Shown: positions 1-9,577, numbered from the stretch's first letter. The stretch is 43,025 nucleotides of DNA from Cryobacterium melibiosiphilum (GCF_003602235.1 NZ_QZVS01000060.1:1-43025), one strand, 5' to 3'. Translations and numbers: made by a program. Notes: a model not told the origin generated them from the sequence alone.

Positions 1-3
1 CAC

Positions 4-85
4 CAGTGGTGCTGAGCCGCACCACCACTGGTGCTCTTCCGCACGATCAGTGGGGCTCAACCGCACGATCGGGTGGGGCTCACGG
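4..85 (+). repeat. Degenerate 22-bp tandem repeat array, left copy
   Basis: Three and a half units of 22 bp follow each other (4-25, 26-47, 48-69, then a partial unit from 70). Each contains a GTGGTGCT or GTGGGGCTC core followed by CCGCACGAT or a close variant. A single further unit stands alone at 201-222. The same array, with the units in the same order, recurs in inverted orientation at 6451-6532. Arrays of short sub-terminal repeats are typical of some insertion-sequence ends, IS21-like elements among them, but no transposase is present, so the family is a guess. Confidence 0.6.
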
Positions 86-105
86 GCTCTAATACTCACG
101 GTACG

Positions 106-568
106 CTCCGGGCCGAGACCAGGGGCCACGATGTGCTCGAACTCGCCGCCGTGTTAACGCCGACCAGGTCGAGTACGGACCCGTTGCTCGGTCGTTGCAC
201 CAGTGGCCCCCGACCGCACGACTGCCCGGCACCTCGGCGCAATGAACGTGGCCCCCGACGACAATATTGAACGGCCCCCACACCGCAAATATTCATGCGA
301 TGCCCTCACTGCAGCCACACGATCCGACGCAGGGAGCGGTGTCTGTCTCCAATTCGCATCACGAAATTTTCTCCGGTGGATAATGGGTTCGAAACGCTCG
401 ATCTTGTTGTCCGCAGTCGGATAAATCTTTCGTCACCGAGGCTCGGTTTTTCTTGTCCAATCGCTCCGCCGCAAAATGTCGATCGCGGATACTTTCAAAG
501 AGACTGAAGTCAGGACTTGCCGCATTTCTGTGAGCGCAACTCCTTTGTTCGTGGAAGCCTCACACTGT
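106..568. other. Intergenic stretch without a convincing gene
   Basis: No reading frame here has coding character. It holds one lone 22-bp repeat unit (201-222) and an increasingly AT-rich stretch towards the 3' end of the minus-strand glycosyltransferase. I see no clear terminator. Confidence 0.5.
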
Positions 569-1735
569 TTATTTGTCTTCCGCGGCCGGTGCTAACAGCG
601 CTGCGGACTCTTCATTGAGGGTTCTGGGGTTTCCATACCGGGCTTCCAGGACGTCCACGACGTGTTGGATGCTGTATTCCTTCTGGACGGCCAATCTTCC
701 TCGGAGCCCCATATCTGTCGCTGCCTTAGGGTCGCGAAGAAGTTTAGAAACTGCGCGAGCTAGGTCCTCCGGGGACCCATCTGTGACGAATCCACAGCGA
801 TTCATTTCCACGAATGGCGCTAATGCACACGAGTTTGTGATTACGACCGGTCGCCCGATCGCGAGTGCCTCTATAATTGTCATTCCGAATGGCTCTTCGA
901 CTGATGGGAGCACGTATATGGCGCTGGACGCCATTCGACTTTGCGTCTGTGACGGGGCAAGCCCTGGTTCCATGTGTACCCGGTTGCTCAGATTGAATTT
1001 ATCAATCGTTTGTTCGACATTGACGCGCTCTCCGTCGTCAGGCCCGACGATCGCGTAGCTAGCGTCTGGGAACTCATCCTTCAGAATCTCGGCCATTTCA
1101 ACGAAGGCCACAGGCCTTTTCCTCACATGCAACCTCGCGAGGAACAACACCTCCACAATGTCAGGTCGTGGCTCGTAAGGTGCTGCCGGAACTCCATTCG
1201 GCAGCTCTCGTACGGGGAGGTTTTCAACGGGAAGGACGCCCTTCAGCCCATCTCTCTCCATGTTCGACAGGTAGAAAATTGTGGCGGATCGATTGAGCAC
1301 TGGACGAGTCGCAAGCATGTCCATAATTCTTGAGGTCAACTTGCTTGACGGCCCAATCATCCCGTGTAACTGGAGATGAAGCGGTACCTGGAGACATGTG
1401 AGCAGTAACGCCGTAGGCATTGTTAACAGATCGCGCGCCAAGTGAACGTGGACGACATCAGCCCTGCGGCTCTTCCAAAGAGTCCAAGCTAGCATCTTGA
1501 GAGAAAACAATCCCCCGTACCCCGAAGTCCCGAGTAATTTGTGTGCTCGGAATAGTTTCACAGGGACGCCGTCGATGTCTGCGGGAAGAATTCGACCATA
1601 TCCCATCGCAGTGCCGACCAGTAAGACGTCGTGCCCGCGGGACCTCAGTTCGCGAGTTTGCCGCAAGGCTACTCTGGTCGGACCACCGAATGCGCCATCG
1701 GGTGTGAACAAGGGAGCGATGTGGAGAATCTTCAT
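569..1735 (-). CDS. Glycosyltransferase, GT4 type
   Basis: This 388-residue protein has the GT-B layout of family 4 glycosyltransferases. The N-terminal domain begins MKILHIAPLFTPDGAFGGPT, with the usual glycine-rich acceptor-side loop. The C-terminal donor domain contains LFLARLHVRKRP and the E-x7-E type segment VEEPFGMTIIEALAIGRPVV, which binds the nucleotide-sugar phosphate. It probably adds one sugar to a lipid-linked repeat unit at the inner membrane face; donor and acceptor cannot be read from sequence. Its ATG overlaps the stop of the acetyltransferase gene upstream (ATGA), so the two are translationally coupled. The gene looks less GC-rich than gmd and fcl, which suggests transfer. 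A glycosyltransferase call is secure; the specificity is unknown. Confidence 0.88.
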   Translation of the reverse strand: MKILHIAPLFTPDGAFGGPTRVALRQTRELRSRGHDVLLVGTAMGYGRILPADIDGVPVKLFRAHKLLGTSGYGGLFSLKMLAWTLWKSRRADVVHVHLARDLLTMPTALLLTCLQVPLHLQLHGMIGPSSKLTSRIMDMLATRPVLNRSATIFYLSNMERDGLKGVLPVENLPVRELPNGVPAAPYEPRPDIVEVLFLARLHVRKRPVAFVEMAEILKDEFPDASYAIVGPDDGERVNVEQTIDKFNLSNRVHMEPGLAPSQTQSRMASSAIYVLPSVEEPFGMTIIEALAIGRPVVITNSCALAPFVEMNRCGFVTDGSPEDLARAVSKLLRDPKAATDMGLRGRLAVQKEYSIQHVVDVLEARYGNPRTLNEESAALLAPAAEDK

Positions 1736-2343
1736 TCGTTACCTTCTTTGACTCGGAAGCGAAACGCGACGAATTCGGCTTGCGGACCTCGTACAATCGC
1801 GTTGGCCTTGACGTCACCCGCAACAACAGTCATCGGTTGGAGGAGAGCAGATCGTCCAATATTCGCACCGCCTAGGACGATACACCTCGAGGTAATCCAG
1901 GCGCCGGAATGGACATGGATGGGACGCGTCAGTAAACGCATATCCACCCGGTGGGCATGGCTGCCAGTTGTCAGGAACGATTCTTGAGAGACGACGACAT
2001 CATGACCGATATAGATGTGATCCTGATTGTGAAACCAGACGCCTTCGCCGATCCATGAGTCTGCGCCGATGTGCAACTTCCATGGAAATTTGACCCGTGT
2101 ACGAGGTCGGAACACGACGCCCGGTCCGATGTCCGCGCCAAATAGGCGGAGCACCGCAACTCGCACCTTCGAGCTGACTTGCCAGGCATTTGTGACGAAG
2201 ATCAACTCGGCCGCGGCCCAAAGATAAACCGTAAATCTCGAACGGTCCCAAGCTGCACGTTCGCCGGGCGCTGAGGCTAAATTGATCACAGGAGTGATGA
2301 AGTTCTCGCGACCCTCGGTCGAGCCAGGTTTTTTCAATGCCAT
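1732..2343 (-). CDS. WcaF-like acyltransferase, left-handed beta-helix type
   Basis: The protein (203 residues from the start chosen) resembles WcaF-like putative colanic-acid acetyltransferases. An N-terminal segment (SRFTVYLWAAAELIF) leads into LRLFGADIGPGVVFRPRTRV, followed by hexapeptide repeats such as IGADSWIGEGV and IGHDVVVSQES, a catalytic-type His in TTGSHAH, and ANIGRSALLQP. Such enzymes transfer acetyl from acetyl-CoA to a sugar of the exopolysaccharide repeat. A start at 2361 is also open. I prefer 2343 because the G-rich run around 2354-2359 lies at ribosome-binding distance from it and almost touches 2361. The gene overlaps the downstream glycosyltransferase by ATGA and diverges from the WcaI-like gene. 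Confidence 0.82.
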   Translation of the reverse strand: MALKKPGSTEGRENFITPVINLASAPGERAAWDRSRFTVYLWAAAELIFVTNAWQVSSKVRVAVLRLFGADIGPGVVFRPRTRVKFPWKLHIGADSWIGEGVWFHNQDHIYIGHDVVVSQESFLTTGSHAHRVDMRLLTRPIHVHSGAWITSRCIVLGGANIGRSALLQPMTVVAGDVKANAIVRGPQAEFVAFRFRVKEGNE

Positions 2344-2645
2344 TTCCAGACCATCCCCCACAAATGTTCACGACCCGTGCAACCCGAACAGGTCATAAGA
2401 GCAGTTCCATCGTATCGGAGGTAAGCGTATTTGATTTCTGGGGTTATCAAGCCGAATTGGGTCTGCTGCGTTCCTATGCCAAGGTAACCTGTCGTTTGAA
2501 ACAAGATCTGAATTTACGCGCGGCTCGGCCATCGACCTGTTTGGTCAGGATTTCGCTTCAGGAGAGATCTTTGTGCGTGCCTTTATTTGAAAATCCGAAG
2601 ACGCTTCAGGCCCAGCGTTTTCAGAGTGATTCAGCGGAGATATTC
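2344..2645. promoter_or_regulatory. Divergent intergenic region of the polysaccharide locus
   Basis: These roughly 300 bases separate the two divergent transferase operons and are relatively AT-rich, so they should carry both promoters. I could not identify -35/-10 pairs with confidence. A plus-strand frame is open from 2337 into the WcaI-like gene, but its first 103 codons lack coding character. A GGAGA at 2636-2640, five bases before ATG 2646, marks the true start. Confidence 0.45.
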
Positions 2646-3971
2646 ATGAATGGCATAGCTTCCCCGTCGGCCATGGAGTTAGCAGACATTACGACAACAC
2701 CTGTCGTCCTCATCATGGGAATAAATTTCTCCCCTGAGATAACTGGCATTGCCCCCTACACCTCTGCTCTGGCTCGTGGACTGCGCGTCCGCGCTTTTGA
2801 CGTGCGAGTTCTCACGTCACATCCGCATTATCCGGAGTGGAGAGTACGACCTGGATATGGCAAATGGTCCACATCTGAGATCGTCGGCAATGTTCCAGTG
2901 GATCGCAAACTGCATTATGTGCCCAAGTCGCCGAAGGGTGTTAAGCGGCTTCTATCAGAGGTTAGTTTCGGTCTGCGTCTCCTGATCGCTCCTTGGGACA
3001 ACCCTGATGTGGTCGTGCTGATTTCTCCCGCGCTATTCTCGTGTGCACTCGTCTCGCTGCGAGCACGGTTTGGCTCGAACAGGCCGGCCATGAACATTTG
3101 GGTTCAAGATCTTTATAGTTTAGGTCTCTCCGAGACTGGCTCTGGAGGCACCTGCGTGACTAAGTTCGTGACTTGGGTGGAGAAGCAGACACTAAATTCC
3201 GCTGACGGGGTTGTAGTCATCCATGATCGTTTCGCATCTTATGTAACCAATGTTCTTGGTGTTGATGCTGAGCGAGTTCGAGTGGTTAGAAACTGGACCC
3301 ATCTTGAAGCCACCTCGCCTCTTGATCCCTCGCAGACGCGAGGCCAGCACGGTTGGAGCGAGGCTGAGACCGTAGTGTTGCATGCCGGAAATATGGGTGT
3401 GAAACAGGGGCTCGACAATGTCCTCAGTGCGGCGCGCCTCGCTGATGAGCAGGGGGCCTGCGTTCGGTTCGTACTTCTCGGGAACGGAAGTGAGAAGGCA
3501 GGCTTGATTGCCCGTGGTGCTGATATAAAGAGACTGCAATTCATTGACTCGCTGGATGATGTGGGTTTTCAGAGCGCCTTGGGAGCTGCCGACATCCTCT
3601 TGGTAAACGAACTCCCCGGCGTATCGGAGATGGCCGTACCCAGCAAACTCACCTCTTACTTCAATGCGCACCGGCCCGTTCTGGCAGCCACAGATCCGAA
3701 GGGAGTTACAGCTCTTGAGATTGCGGCCGCTGCGGGTGGTGTTGTCGTACAAGCAGGAGACCCTCAAGCTTTGCTGGACGCAGTTGTCGAGCTCAGTCTC
3801 GACCGGGCGCGAGCGGCTGCGTTGGGGGCTAACGGATTTCGCTACCGCAAGGAAGTGCTCGGTGAAGATGCTGCCCTTGACCGTTATGCTCTTTGGATAA
3901 GGGGCCTTGCATCGTTGGGCGGTCGCAAGCGCGGCCGGCCCCTGCCCATTGCCACTCGGGGGAATTTATGA
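2646..3971 (+). CDS. WcaI-like glycosyltransferase
   Basis: This 441-residue protein resembles the WcaI group of GT4-like transferases. It begins the conserved domain with [20 protein letters not shown], followed by [11 protein letters not shown], the [10 protein letters not shown] segment, and a C-terminal donor-binding domain ([17 protein letters not shown] and VPSKLTSYF). In colanic acid synthesis WcaI is the fucosyltransferase, and the next two genes make GDP-fucose, so fucosyl transfer is a reasonable inference. The start at 2646 is supported by GGAGA five bases upstream; the reading frame is open further but not coding-like. The stop overlaps the gmd start as ATGA, giving a wcaI-gmd-fcl operon. 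Confidence 0.85.
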   Translation: MNGIASPSAMELADITTTPVVLIMGINFSPEITGIAPYTSALARGLRVRAFDVRVLTSHPHYPEWRVRPGYGKWSTSEIVGNVPVDRKLHYVPKSPKGVKRLLSEVSFGLRLLIAPWDNPDVVVLISPALFSCALVSLRARFGSNRPAMNIWVQDLYSLGLSETGSGGTCVTKFVTWVEKQTLNSADGVVVIHDRFASYVTNVLGVDAERVRVVRNWTHLEATSPLDPSQTRGQHGWSEAETVVLHAGNMGVKQGLDNVLSAARLADEQGACVRFVLLGNGSEKAGLIARGADIKRLQFIDSLDDVGFQSALGAADILLVNELPGVSEMAVPSKLTSYFNAHRPVLAATDPKGVTALEIAAAAGGVVVQAGDPQALLDAVVELSLDRARAAALGANGFRYRKEVLGEDAALDRYALWIRGLASLGGRKRGRPLPIATRGNL

Positions 3972-5020
3972 CTAAGCGCGCGCTCATCACGGGGATCACC
4001 GGACAGGACGGCTCGTATCTTGCCGAACTGCTGCTGGCTAAGGGGTACGAGGTGCACGGCCTCATCCGTCGTGCATCGACGTTCAATACTTCTCGAATTG
4101 ATCACCTCTATGTCGACCCTCACGACCCTGCCGCGAAGTTGTTTCTGCACTACGGAGACCTGAGCGACGGCTCGCGCCTCGTGACTCTGCTCGCTGAGAT
4201 CCAGCCCGATGAGGTCTACAACCTCGCCGCACAGTCCCACGTGCGGGTCTCTTTCGACGAGCCCGAGCACACTGGCGATACGACTGGCATGGGGACCATT
4301 CGTTTGCTGGAAGCTGTTCGTATGTCCGGCATCACGACCCGTTTCTACCAGGCGTCGTCGTCGGAGATGTTCGGTGCCACGCCGCCTCCGCAGAACGAGG
4401 AGACTCCGTTCTACCCGCGCTCGCCTTACGGCGCCGCGAAGGTCTACAGCTACTGGATCACCAAGAACTACCGCGAGGCCTACGGTATGTTCGCCGTCAA
4501 CGGCATCCTCTTCAACCACGAATCGCCCCGCCGCGGTGAAACCTTCGTCACACGCAAGATCACCCGCGCCGTCGCCGCTATCAAGGCCGGCAAGCAGGAC
4601 CACGTGTACCTCGGCAACCTCGACTCCATCCGAGATTGGGGCTACGCCGCCGAATACGTCGAAGGCATGTGGCGCATGCTGCAGGTCGACGAACCTGACG
4701 ACTTCGTGCTCGCCACCGGTGGCAACTTCACCGTGCGCGACTTCGTGCAGACCTCGTTCGAGCATGTGGGGCTGAACTGGGAAGAGCACGTCCGCTTCGA
4801 CGAGCGTTACCTGCGCCCGACCGAGGTCGACGCCCTGGTCGGCGACGCGTCTCACGCTGAGGAAAAGCTGGGCTGGAAGGCCACTGTCGACACCGCAATG
4901 CTCGCCCGCATCATGGTCGATGCCGACATCAAGCTGCTCGAGCACGCTGGCCGCGACTGGATCGACACGGTCAAGCTTGTGAGCTGGGGCACCCTGGAGC
5001 CCGCGGCGGTTGGTGCGTGA
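3968..5020 (+). CDS. gmd: GDP-mannose 4,6-dehydratase
   Basis: The 350-residue protein converts GDP-mannose to GDP-4-keto-6-deoxymannose in the cytoplasm, the first step towards GDP-L-fucose. It is an extended short-chain dehydrogenase: [12 protein letters not shown] near residue 8 is the NADP-binding glycine loop, SSSEMFG near 128-134 carries the catalytic Ser/Glu, and Y154-x3-K158 is the catalytic pair. [16 protein letters not shown] and [14 protein letters not shown] are family signatures. The ATG overlaps the stop of the WcaI-like gene and the end overlaps the GTG of fcl. A second, interrupted copy of the same gene lies at 40588-41619. Its base composition is more GC-rich than that of the transferase genes before it. 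Confidence 0.97.
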   Translation: MTKRALITGITGQDGSYLAELLLAKGYEVHGLIRRASTFNTSRIDHLYVDPHDPAAKLFLHYGDLSDGSRLVTLLAEIQPDEVYNLAAQSHVRVSFDEPEHTGDTTGMGTIRLLEAVRMSGITTRFYQASSSEMFGATPPPQNEETPFYPRSPYGAAKVYSYWITKNYREAYGMFAVNGILFNHESPRRGETFVTRKITRAVAAIKAGKQDHVYLGNLDSIRDWGYAAEYVEGMWRMLQVDEPDDFVLATGGNFTVRDFVQTSFEHVGLNWEEHVRFDERYLRPTEVDALVGDASHAEEKLGWKATVDTAMLARIMVDADIKLLEHAGRDWIDTVKLVSWGTLEPAAVGA

Positions 5021-6003
5021 GCGCTGACGAGCGCGACCAGGTCGACTTTAACCCCTCAGCCCTCGACCGCGACGGCCGGTTCTACATCGCCGGCCACCGC
5101 GGCCTCGTCGGCTCCGCGATCTGGCGCCGGCTCGAAGCGGAAGGGTTCACCGACCTCGTTGGCCGCACCTCCGCTGAGCTGGACCTAAAGGACCGCGACG
5201 CGGTCTTCGCGTTCTTCGCCGAAACGAAGCCGAAGTACGTTGTGCTGGCCGCAGCGAAGGTGGGCGGCATTCTTGCCAACAACAACTACCCGGTCGATTT
5301 TCTCAGCGATAACCTGCGCATCCAGGTCAACGTGCTTGACGCTGCGCTGAAGTACGGCGTGGCGCGCCTGCTTTTTCTCGGCTCGTCTTGCATCTACCCG
5401 CGGCTGGCGCCGCAGCCGATTCGCGAGGACTCGCTGCTGACCGGACACCTCGAGCCGACGAACGACGCCTATGCGATCGCCAAGATCGCCGGGATTCTTC
5501 AGATTCAAGCGGTGCGTCGCCAGTACGGTTTGCCGTGGATTTCGGCGATGCCAACGAACCTGTACGGGCCCGGGGATAACTTCTCGCCGACCGGGTCTCA
5601 TGTGCTGCCCGCGCTCATCCGTCGCTATGATGAAGCGGCCCAATCGGGAGCTGCCTCGGTCACGAACTGGGGCACCGGCACTCCCCGCCGTGAGTTCTTG
5701 CACGTGGACGACATGGCTGCGGCTTGCCTGCACCTCATGGAGCACTACGACGGGCCGGAACAGGTCAACGTGGGCACCGGGAGTGACGTGACGATCCGCG
5801 AGATCGCGGAGTCGATCGCTCGGGTTGTCGGATTCACCGGCGCGACCGAGTGGGATACCTCGAAGCCGGACGGGACGCCGCAGAAGCTGCTTGATGTGTC
5901 GAAGCTGGCTGACGCCGGGTGGACTGCGGGGATTGGGCTGGATGAGGGCATGGCGTCGACCGTGGCCTGGTACCGCGAGAACGTGGAATCGCTGCGGGAG
6001 TAG
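5017..6003 (+). CDS. fcl: GDP-L-fucose synthase
   Basis: The 328-residue protein is the bifunctional epimerase/reductase (also called WcaG) that turns GDP-4-keto-6-deoxymannose into GDP-L-fucose using NADPH. It shows the glycine loop [14 protein letters not shown], the active-site GSSCIYPR (residues 122-129) and Y152-x3-K156 in [28 protein letters not shown] is a family hallmark. The GTG start at 5017 overlaps the gmd stop as GTGA. The N-terminus up to about residue 20 is variable, but the second copy at 41616 begins at the same relative point, which supports this start. Confidence 0.97.
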   Translation: MSADERDQVDFNPSALDRDGRFYIAGHRGLVGSAIWRRLEAEGFTDLVGRTSAELDLKDRDAVFAFFAETKPKYVVLAAAKVGGILANNNYPVDFLSDNLRIQVNVLDAALKYGVARLLFLGSSCIYPRLAPQPIREDSLLTGHLEPTNDAYAIAKIAGILQIQAVRRQYGLPWISAMPTNLYGPGDNFSPTGSHVLPALIRRYDEAAQSGAASVTNWGTGTPRREFLHVDDMAAACLHLMEHYDGPEQVNVGTGSDVTIREIAESIARVVGFTGATEWDTSKPDGTPQKLLDVSKLADAGWTAGIGLDEGMASTVAWYRENVESLRE

Positions 6004-7041
6004 TTCGACGGTTTGGTGCCGGGGCACGTTCGAAAGGGTGGGTCGCCGGCACCTGAGACGCGACCGTGTTTTGCGAGCTAGCTAGTGAGGCAGAGTCGCG
6101 GCAGTGCGCGCTTGCGTGGATCTCGGCTATGGCCCACGAAACCCGCTGAGCCCGGCAACGGGTGTGGGCGGTCAGGAAATGGGCCATGGCCGGGGTGTCG
6201 GCGGCGGGGACACCCGCCGCTGCAAGTGTGCCAGTGAGTCGCTCAAGGTGAGAGGGCCGAGCTGCACGGGGCGCGGTCGTGGTCTGAATTCCAGGACGTT
6301 TTCTTGTGAAGGGAACACTGCTTCGGGCAGTGGCGTCGGTATCGCCAATTCCGGGTTATCGATGAGGCTGAAGGGATTGGGAGGATTGGGGTGGGTCCAT
6401 TTGTCGGGTGGCCCGTGTGGGGCTTGCGGCCTGAAACTGAGTATTCGAGCCTCTGAGTCCCACCCGATCGTGCAGGTGAGCCTCACCGGTCGTGCCGAAG
6501 AGCGCCCGTGGTGCTGTGGCTCAGCACCGCTGGTCTTCCCCGTCACGGATTACGTGGGGCGGTTTGTTCCCTCGTTGCAGGTGCCAGGGTGGGCCCAGGT
6601 GGTGCTGTCGCTGATGCGGTCGCGGATGGCGTCGGAATGGACGCCGCCACGAGCCGATGGTGCGGTGCGCGCGAATGTGACTTGGGCTACTACCACCTCG
6701 TCAGAACCGCGCTACCAGACCTCTGGACTCGCGGAACAACAACATCAACGCGCCAGAGCAGCTTTTTAGGTGGGATTTATCCAGGCCGGTTGTGGGGCCG
6801 CACGGTACAAGTCGCTCAGCTGAACAGTAGGGCTAGCTCGCCCGACAGGTGCTGCGCATCGAGGCGAGTAATGATGAGACTTCGGAGGGGCGAGGGAGGG
6901 ACCCGCAGGGAGCGCCTTGTCTAATCCTAAAACAACAGGCCTGACCGCTGGGCAGTATCCCGATCCTACTGAAAGTCATGAGCGTCTGGACCGCTGCCCC
7001 GGCACGGCAGCGGCCGTCCCCTTCGTGCATCATGGTCAGAC
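6004..7041. other. About 1 kb with no intact gene
   Basis: The stretch follows fcl and ends at the repeat-protein gene. Open frames exist on both strands (for example minus 6172-6546, proline-rich) but none matches a family I know. It contains the inverted right copy of the 22-bp repeat array at 6451-6532. An imperfect inverted repeat (GGTGCCGG at 6014-6021, CCGGCACC at 6045-6052) just after fcl could act in termination. The segment most likely consists of decayed mobile-element or gene remnants. Confidence 0.4.
6451..6532 (-). repeat. Degenerate 22-bp tandem repeat array, right copy (inverted)
   Basis: Read on the minus strand from 6532, this array has the same three 22-bp units and partial fourth unit as 4-85 (6532-6511, 6510-6489, 6488-6467, then CGGGTGGGACTCAG). 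The order of the diagnostic variants (GCTGAGCC, GCTCTTC, GGCTCA) is kept. Similarity continues about 15 bases inward (ctaatactca at the left, cgaatactca here). The two arrays face each other around the polysaccharide genes. Confidence 0.6.
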
Positions 7042-9354
7042 CTAGGACTTGCGCAACAATCCCGTTACCCCCGCCAGCAGGAGCGCGGTCAATATCCAGG
7101 AGAAGCCCTTGATAGCGGCAAACAAGATGGCGATCCAAGCGTTCCCCGTGACCTGCCATGCGGCGCTCTGGCCGGTGGTGGCTGCTGGAAGACTTATATC
7201 CACGGCGAACAGGACAGGCTGAAAAGTGGGATAGTTGGGCGGGCTCGTCGTGGCGCCAGTAACCCGCAGTGCCTCTGAACGGCCGTTCATAGTTCTGGCC
7301 TCGATTGTCTGGGCGCCGGATGCGCTAGGCGTAAACGCTGAGGCGTTTACCGTGCTCACCGCAAAAACAGTGCACCACAACACTGCGATCCATATCAGGA
7401 CGCGACCCGGTTTGTAGCCGTAGCCGACGAGTGCCCCGTACACCCAGCGGGCGATTTTTGACGCCCAAGGCATTGCCTGCGTAGTCGTCTTCGCCGCCTG
7501 GTAGCGCAACCAACGACCGTCTTCTGGCTGCCCGGTTTGATCGTACGTCCTAGCGAGCTCGTGCCAAGGTTGAGCGACAAACTCTTTCTTGTCACCGGCG
7601 AGGCCCGGTCCTTCGATGGTGCTCAGCCATTCAGCGGCACTTTTGCGATCGTTGCGGAGGAAGCCACTCACGGCTCCTATGCTCCAACCCTGAGCGGAAG
7701 AAAGCGGCGGAAGCCCCCCGTCGGGTTTGGTGTCCTCGACCACCAGAACTTTGATCGTCGTGTGCGCGAGATTGATGCGACCAACAAAAACACACCTATT
7801 GTCGAGCAAAAAAGCGCCAACAGTGGCCTCTTGCAGTGTCAGGGCGACCCCGCCGGCGTTGGATAAAGTCGTCTTGACCAGGACGAGCTGTCCGCCAACC
7901 GTAAGGCCAATGCCGCGGACTTGCCCTGTCGCGCTCAGCGCGCTCAGGACTGCATTCCCGTCAATCGTGGCCCTGTCCAGGCTCAAAGCGTGCCCGTTAG
8001 GGTTGGACAAAGTCGCCTCTTCAAGGGTAAAAAGCCCGCCAATGTGAACGCTCGGGGCTCGGACTTCCCCGGTCGCTGTCAGTTCGTCCAGATACGCACC
8101 CCCGTCGATCGTGGCCGTATCAAGGCTCAAAGCATTTCCGTCGGGATTGGACAGAGTCGCCTTGGTCAGGGTTAGCTGGCCGCGAATATGAATGCCGAGG
8201 GCTCGGACTTCCCCTGTCGACGTCAATTCCTGCAGGAACGCGCCCCCGTTGATCGTGGCCCTATCCAAACTCAGGGCCTTCCCAGCGGGATTGGACAAAG
8301 TCGCCTTGAGCAGGGCAAGCTGTCCGTCGATATGCATCCCTAGGCCGCGAACCTCTCCTGTTGCGGTAATTTCGTTTAGGTACGCATCCCCGTCGATCTT
8401 GGCCCCGTCCATGTTCAAAGCCGTCCCATCAGTGTGGAACAAATTCGCCTTGATAAGGCTGAGTTGCCCGCCGACGTGAAGGCCCAAGACCCGAACTCCC
8501 CCTGTTGCGGTCAGCTCGTTGAGAAACGCGCCGCCCGCGATATGGCCCGCATCTAGGCTAAGCGCGTCCCCATTAGGATTGGCCAAGGTTGCCTTTCTCA
8601 GCGTGAGCTGCCCACCAATCTGAATGCCGAGCGCTCGGACTTCGCCTCTTGCGGTCAGTTCGGAAAAGGACGCGCCGCCATTGATCTTGGCCCCGTCCAG
8701 GTTTAGGGCGTTCCCATCAGGGTTAGACAAGACCGCTTTTTTCAGGGAAAGCTGGCCGCTAACCTGAACGTCGAGAGCACGGACTTCTCCTATCGCAGCC
8801 AGCTCGTTCATGAACGCCCCTCCGTCGATCTTGGCCCCGTCCAAGCTCAGAGCATCTCCATCGGGGTCGGCTAGAACCGCCTTTGCCAGAGTGAAGTTTC
8901 CTTCAATATGAATCCCGTCGGCCTCAACGCTTCCTTCCGAACGCACGCCGGACATTTCGAGATCACCTTTTATTTGTGCGTCGGAAATTTGCATACCTGG
9001 AACCACACAATTCGCAAGGCTTAAACCGGGAATTACGGAATGTGTGAATTCGGGTATTTGCTCGAAACGGCATCGATCGAATATCAGGCGACAGACCAAT
9101 TTTGCGTACTTCAAGTCAAGCGCTCCGATAATAAGCGCTCCACGGATCTGCAGGCCGCGTGGGTCGGCAACCAAGCCTGCTGTGACCAGCAATTCTCGGA
9201 GGATTTCGGCGGGAAGCTTGCGCTCTTCCAGCCATGAATCGGAGGCGAGGGCGGTAACATCATCGTCATCGATCCCTGGAGCAAGGTCCAGGAGCGACCC
9301 GGCTTCAACGGAGGATTTTAGCCGGTCATACCAAATACTTGCATCCGCGGTCAT
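7042..9354 (-). CDS. Large repeat protein with beta-helix-like 48-residue repeats and C-terminal membrane segments
   Basis: The 770-residue protein has an N-terminal region (1-150), seven full 48-residue tandem repeats (151-486) with an incomplete eighth, a linker, and two strong hydrophobic segments (about 648-668 and 741-768). A repeat reads roughly GGQLTLRKATLSNPDG, then NALSLDGAKIDGGAFLNE, then LTATGEVRALGIHI; the regular Leu/Ile spacing suggests a right-handed beta-helix. Similar actinobacterial proteins are sometimes labelled membrane-associated oxidoreductase, but I see no redox motif. The C-terminal part (PVLFAVDISLPAATTGQSAAW before the last helix) recurs in pentapeptide-like membrane proteins. 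An AT-rich TATACATAAT lies immediately before the ATG, so the message may be leaderless. Function unknown. Confidence 0.8.
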   Translation of the reverse strand: MTADASIWYDRLKSSVEAGSLLDLAPGIDDDDVTALASDSWLEERKLPAEILRELLVTAGLVADPRGLQIRGALIIGALDLKYAKLVCRLIFDRCRFEQIPEFTHSVIPGLSLANCVVPGMQISDAQIKGDLEMSGVRSEGSVEADGIHIEGNFTLAKAVLADPDGDALSLDGAKIDGGAFMNELAAIGEVRALDVQVSGQLSLKKAVLSNPDGNALNLDGAKINGGASFSELTARGEVRALGIQIGGQLTLRKATLANPNGDALSLDAGHIAGGAFLNELTATGGVRVLGLHVGGQLSLIKANLFHTDGTALNMDGAKIDGDAYLNEITATGEVRGLGMHIDGQLALLKATLSNPAGKALSLDRATINGGAFLQELTSTGEVRALGIHIRGQLTLTKATLSNPDGNALSLDTATIDGGAYLDELTATGEVRAPSVHIGGLFTLEEATLSNPNGHALSLDRATIDGNAVLSALSATGQVRGIGLTVGGQLVLVKTTLSNAGGVALTLQEATVGAFLLDNRCVFVGRINLAHTTIKVLVVEDTKPDGGLPPLSSAQGWSIGAVSGFLRNDRKSAAEWLSTIEGPGLAGDKKEFVAQPWHELARTYDQTGQPEDGRWLRYQAAKTTTQAMPWASKIARWVYGALVGYGYKPGRVLIWIAVLWCTVFAVSTVNASAFTPSASGAQTIEARTMNGRSEALRVTGATTSPPNYPTFQPVLFAVDISLPAATTGQSAAWQVTGNAWIAILFAAIKGFSWILTALLLAGVTGLLRKS
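7897..8904 (-). repeat. Seven in-frame 144-bp coding repeats
   Basis: These bases encode the seven 48-residue units of the repeat protein. The units are all exactly 48 residues long but differ by many substitutions, so they are an old expansion. A partial eighth unit extends to about 7800. Near-repeats like these can still recombine to change copy number. Confidence 0.8.
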
Positions 9355-9577
9355 AATTATGTATATCAGCAGCCTTGCCAGGCCCGAGCGCGTCGTTGTC
9401 GAGTCGAGGTGCCGTGTTGCCGAGCGTGGACCTAAGCGATTGCGCTTCTCGGAGTCGCACGTTGTAAGTTGTCGTCGTGTCGTGTCGTGTCGTGTCGTGT
9501 CGTGTCGTGTCGTGTCGTGCCGTGCCGTGCCGTGCCGTGCCGCATTCGCTCAGAGCAAAGTCGTCGCCACGCTTGCA
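9355..9577. promoter_or_regulatory. Divergent region upstream of the repeat protein
   Basis: This stretch lies between the start of the repeat-protein gene (minus) and a degraded plus-strand frame. It contains an AT-rich patch directly before 9354 and the pentamer tract at 9476-9540. No other signal is clear. Confidence 0.35.
9476..9540 (+). repeat. Pentanucleotide tract: eight CGTGT then five CGTGC
   Basis: Thirteen perfect 5-bp units run without interruption: CGTGT eight times (9476-9515), then CGTGC five times (9516-9540). The tract lies 122-186 bp upstream of the repeat-protein start. Perfect tandem pentamers are prone to slippage, and a length change would shift spacing or an overlapping frame. 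Confidence 0.95.

Noticed and set aside
3884..4945. Minus-strand open frame opposite gmd
   Set aside because: It mirrors gmd codons, has no recognisable motifs, and an equivalent antisense frame appears opposite gmd copy 2. It is a codon-bias artefact.
6172..6546. Proline-rich minus-strand ORF as a gene
   Set aside because: It includes the degenerate 22-bp repeat array at its start, has no recognisable domain and no ribosome site; more likely a chance frame or remnant.
7042..9354. Oxidoreductase annotation for the repeat protein
   Set aside because: No nucleotide-binding, flavin or metal motif is visible; the sequence is a repeat solenoid with membrane helices.
9476..9540. CRISPR-like array
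   Set aside because: The units are 5 bp with no spacers; it is a simple microsatellite.
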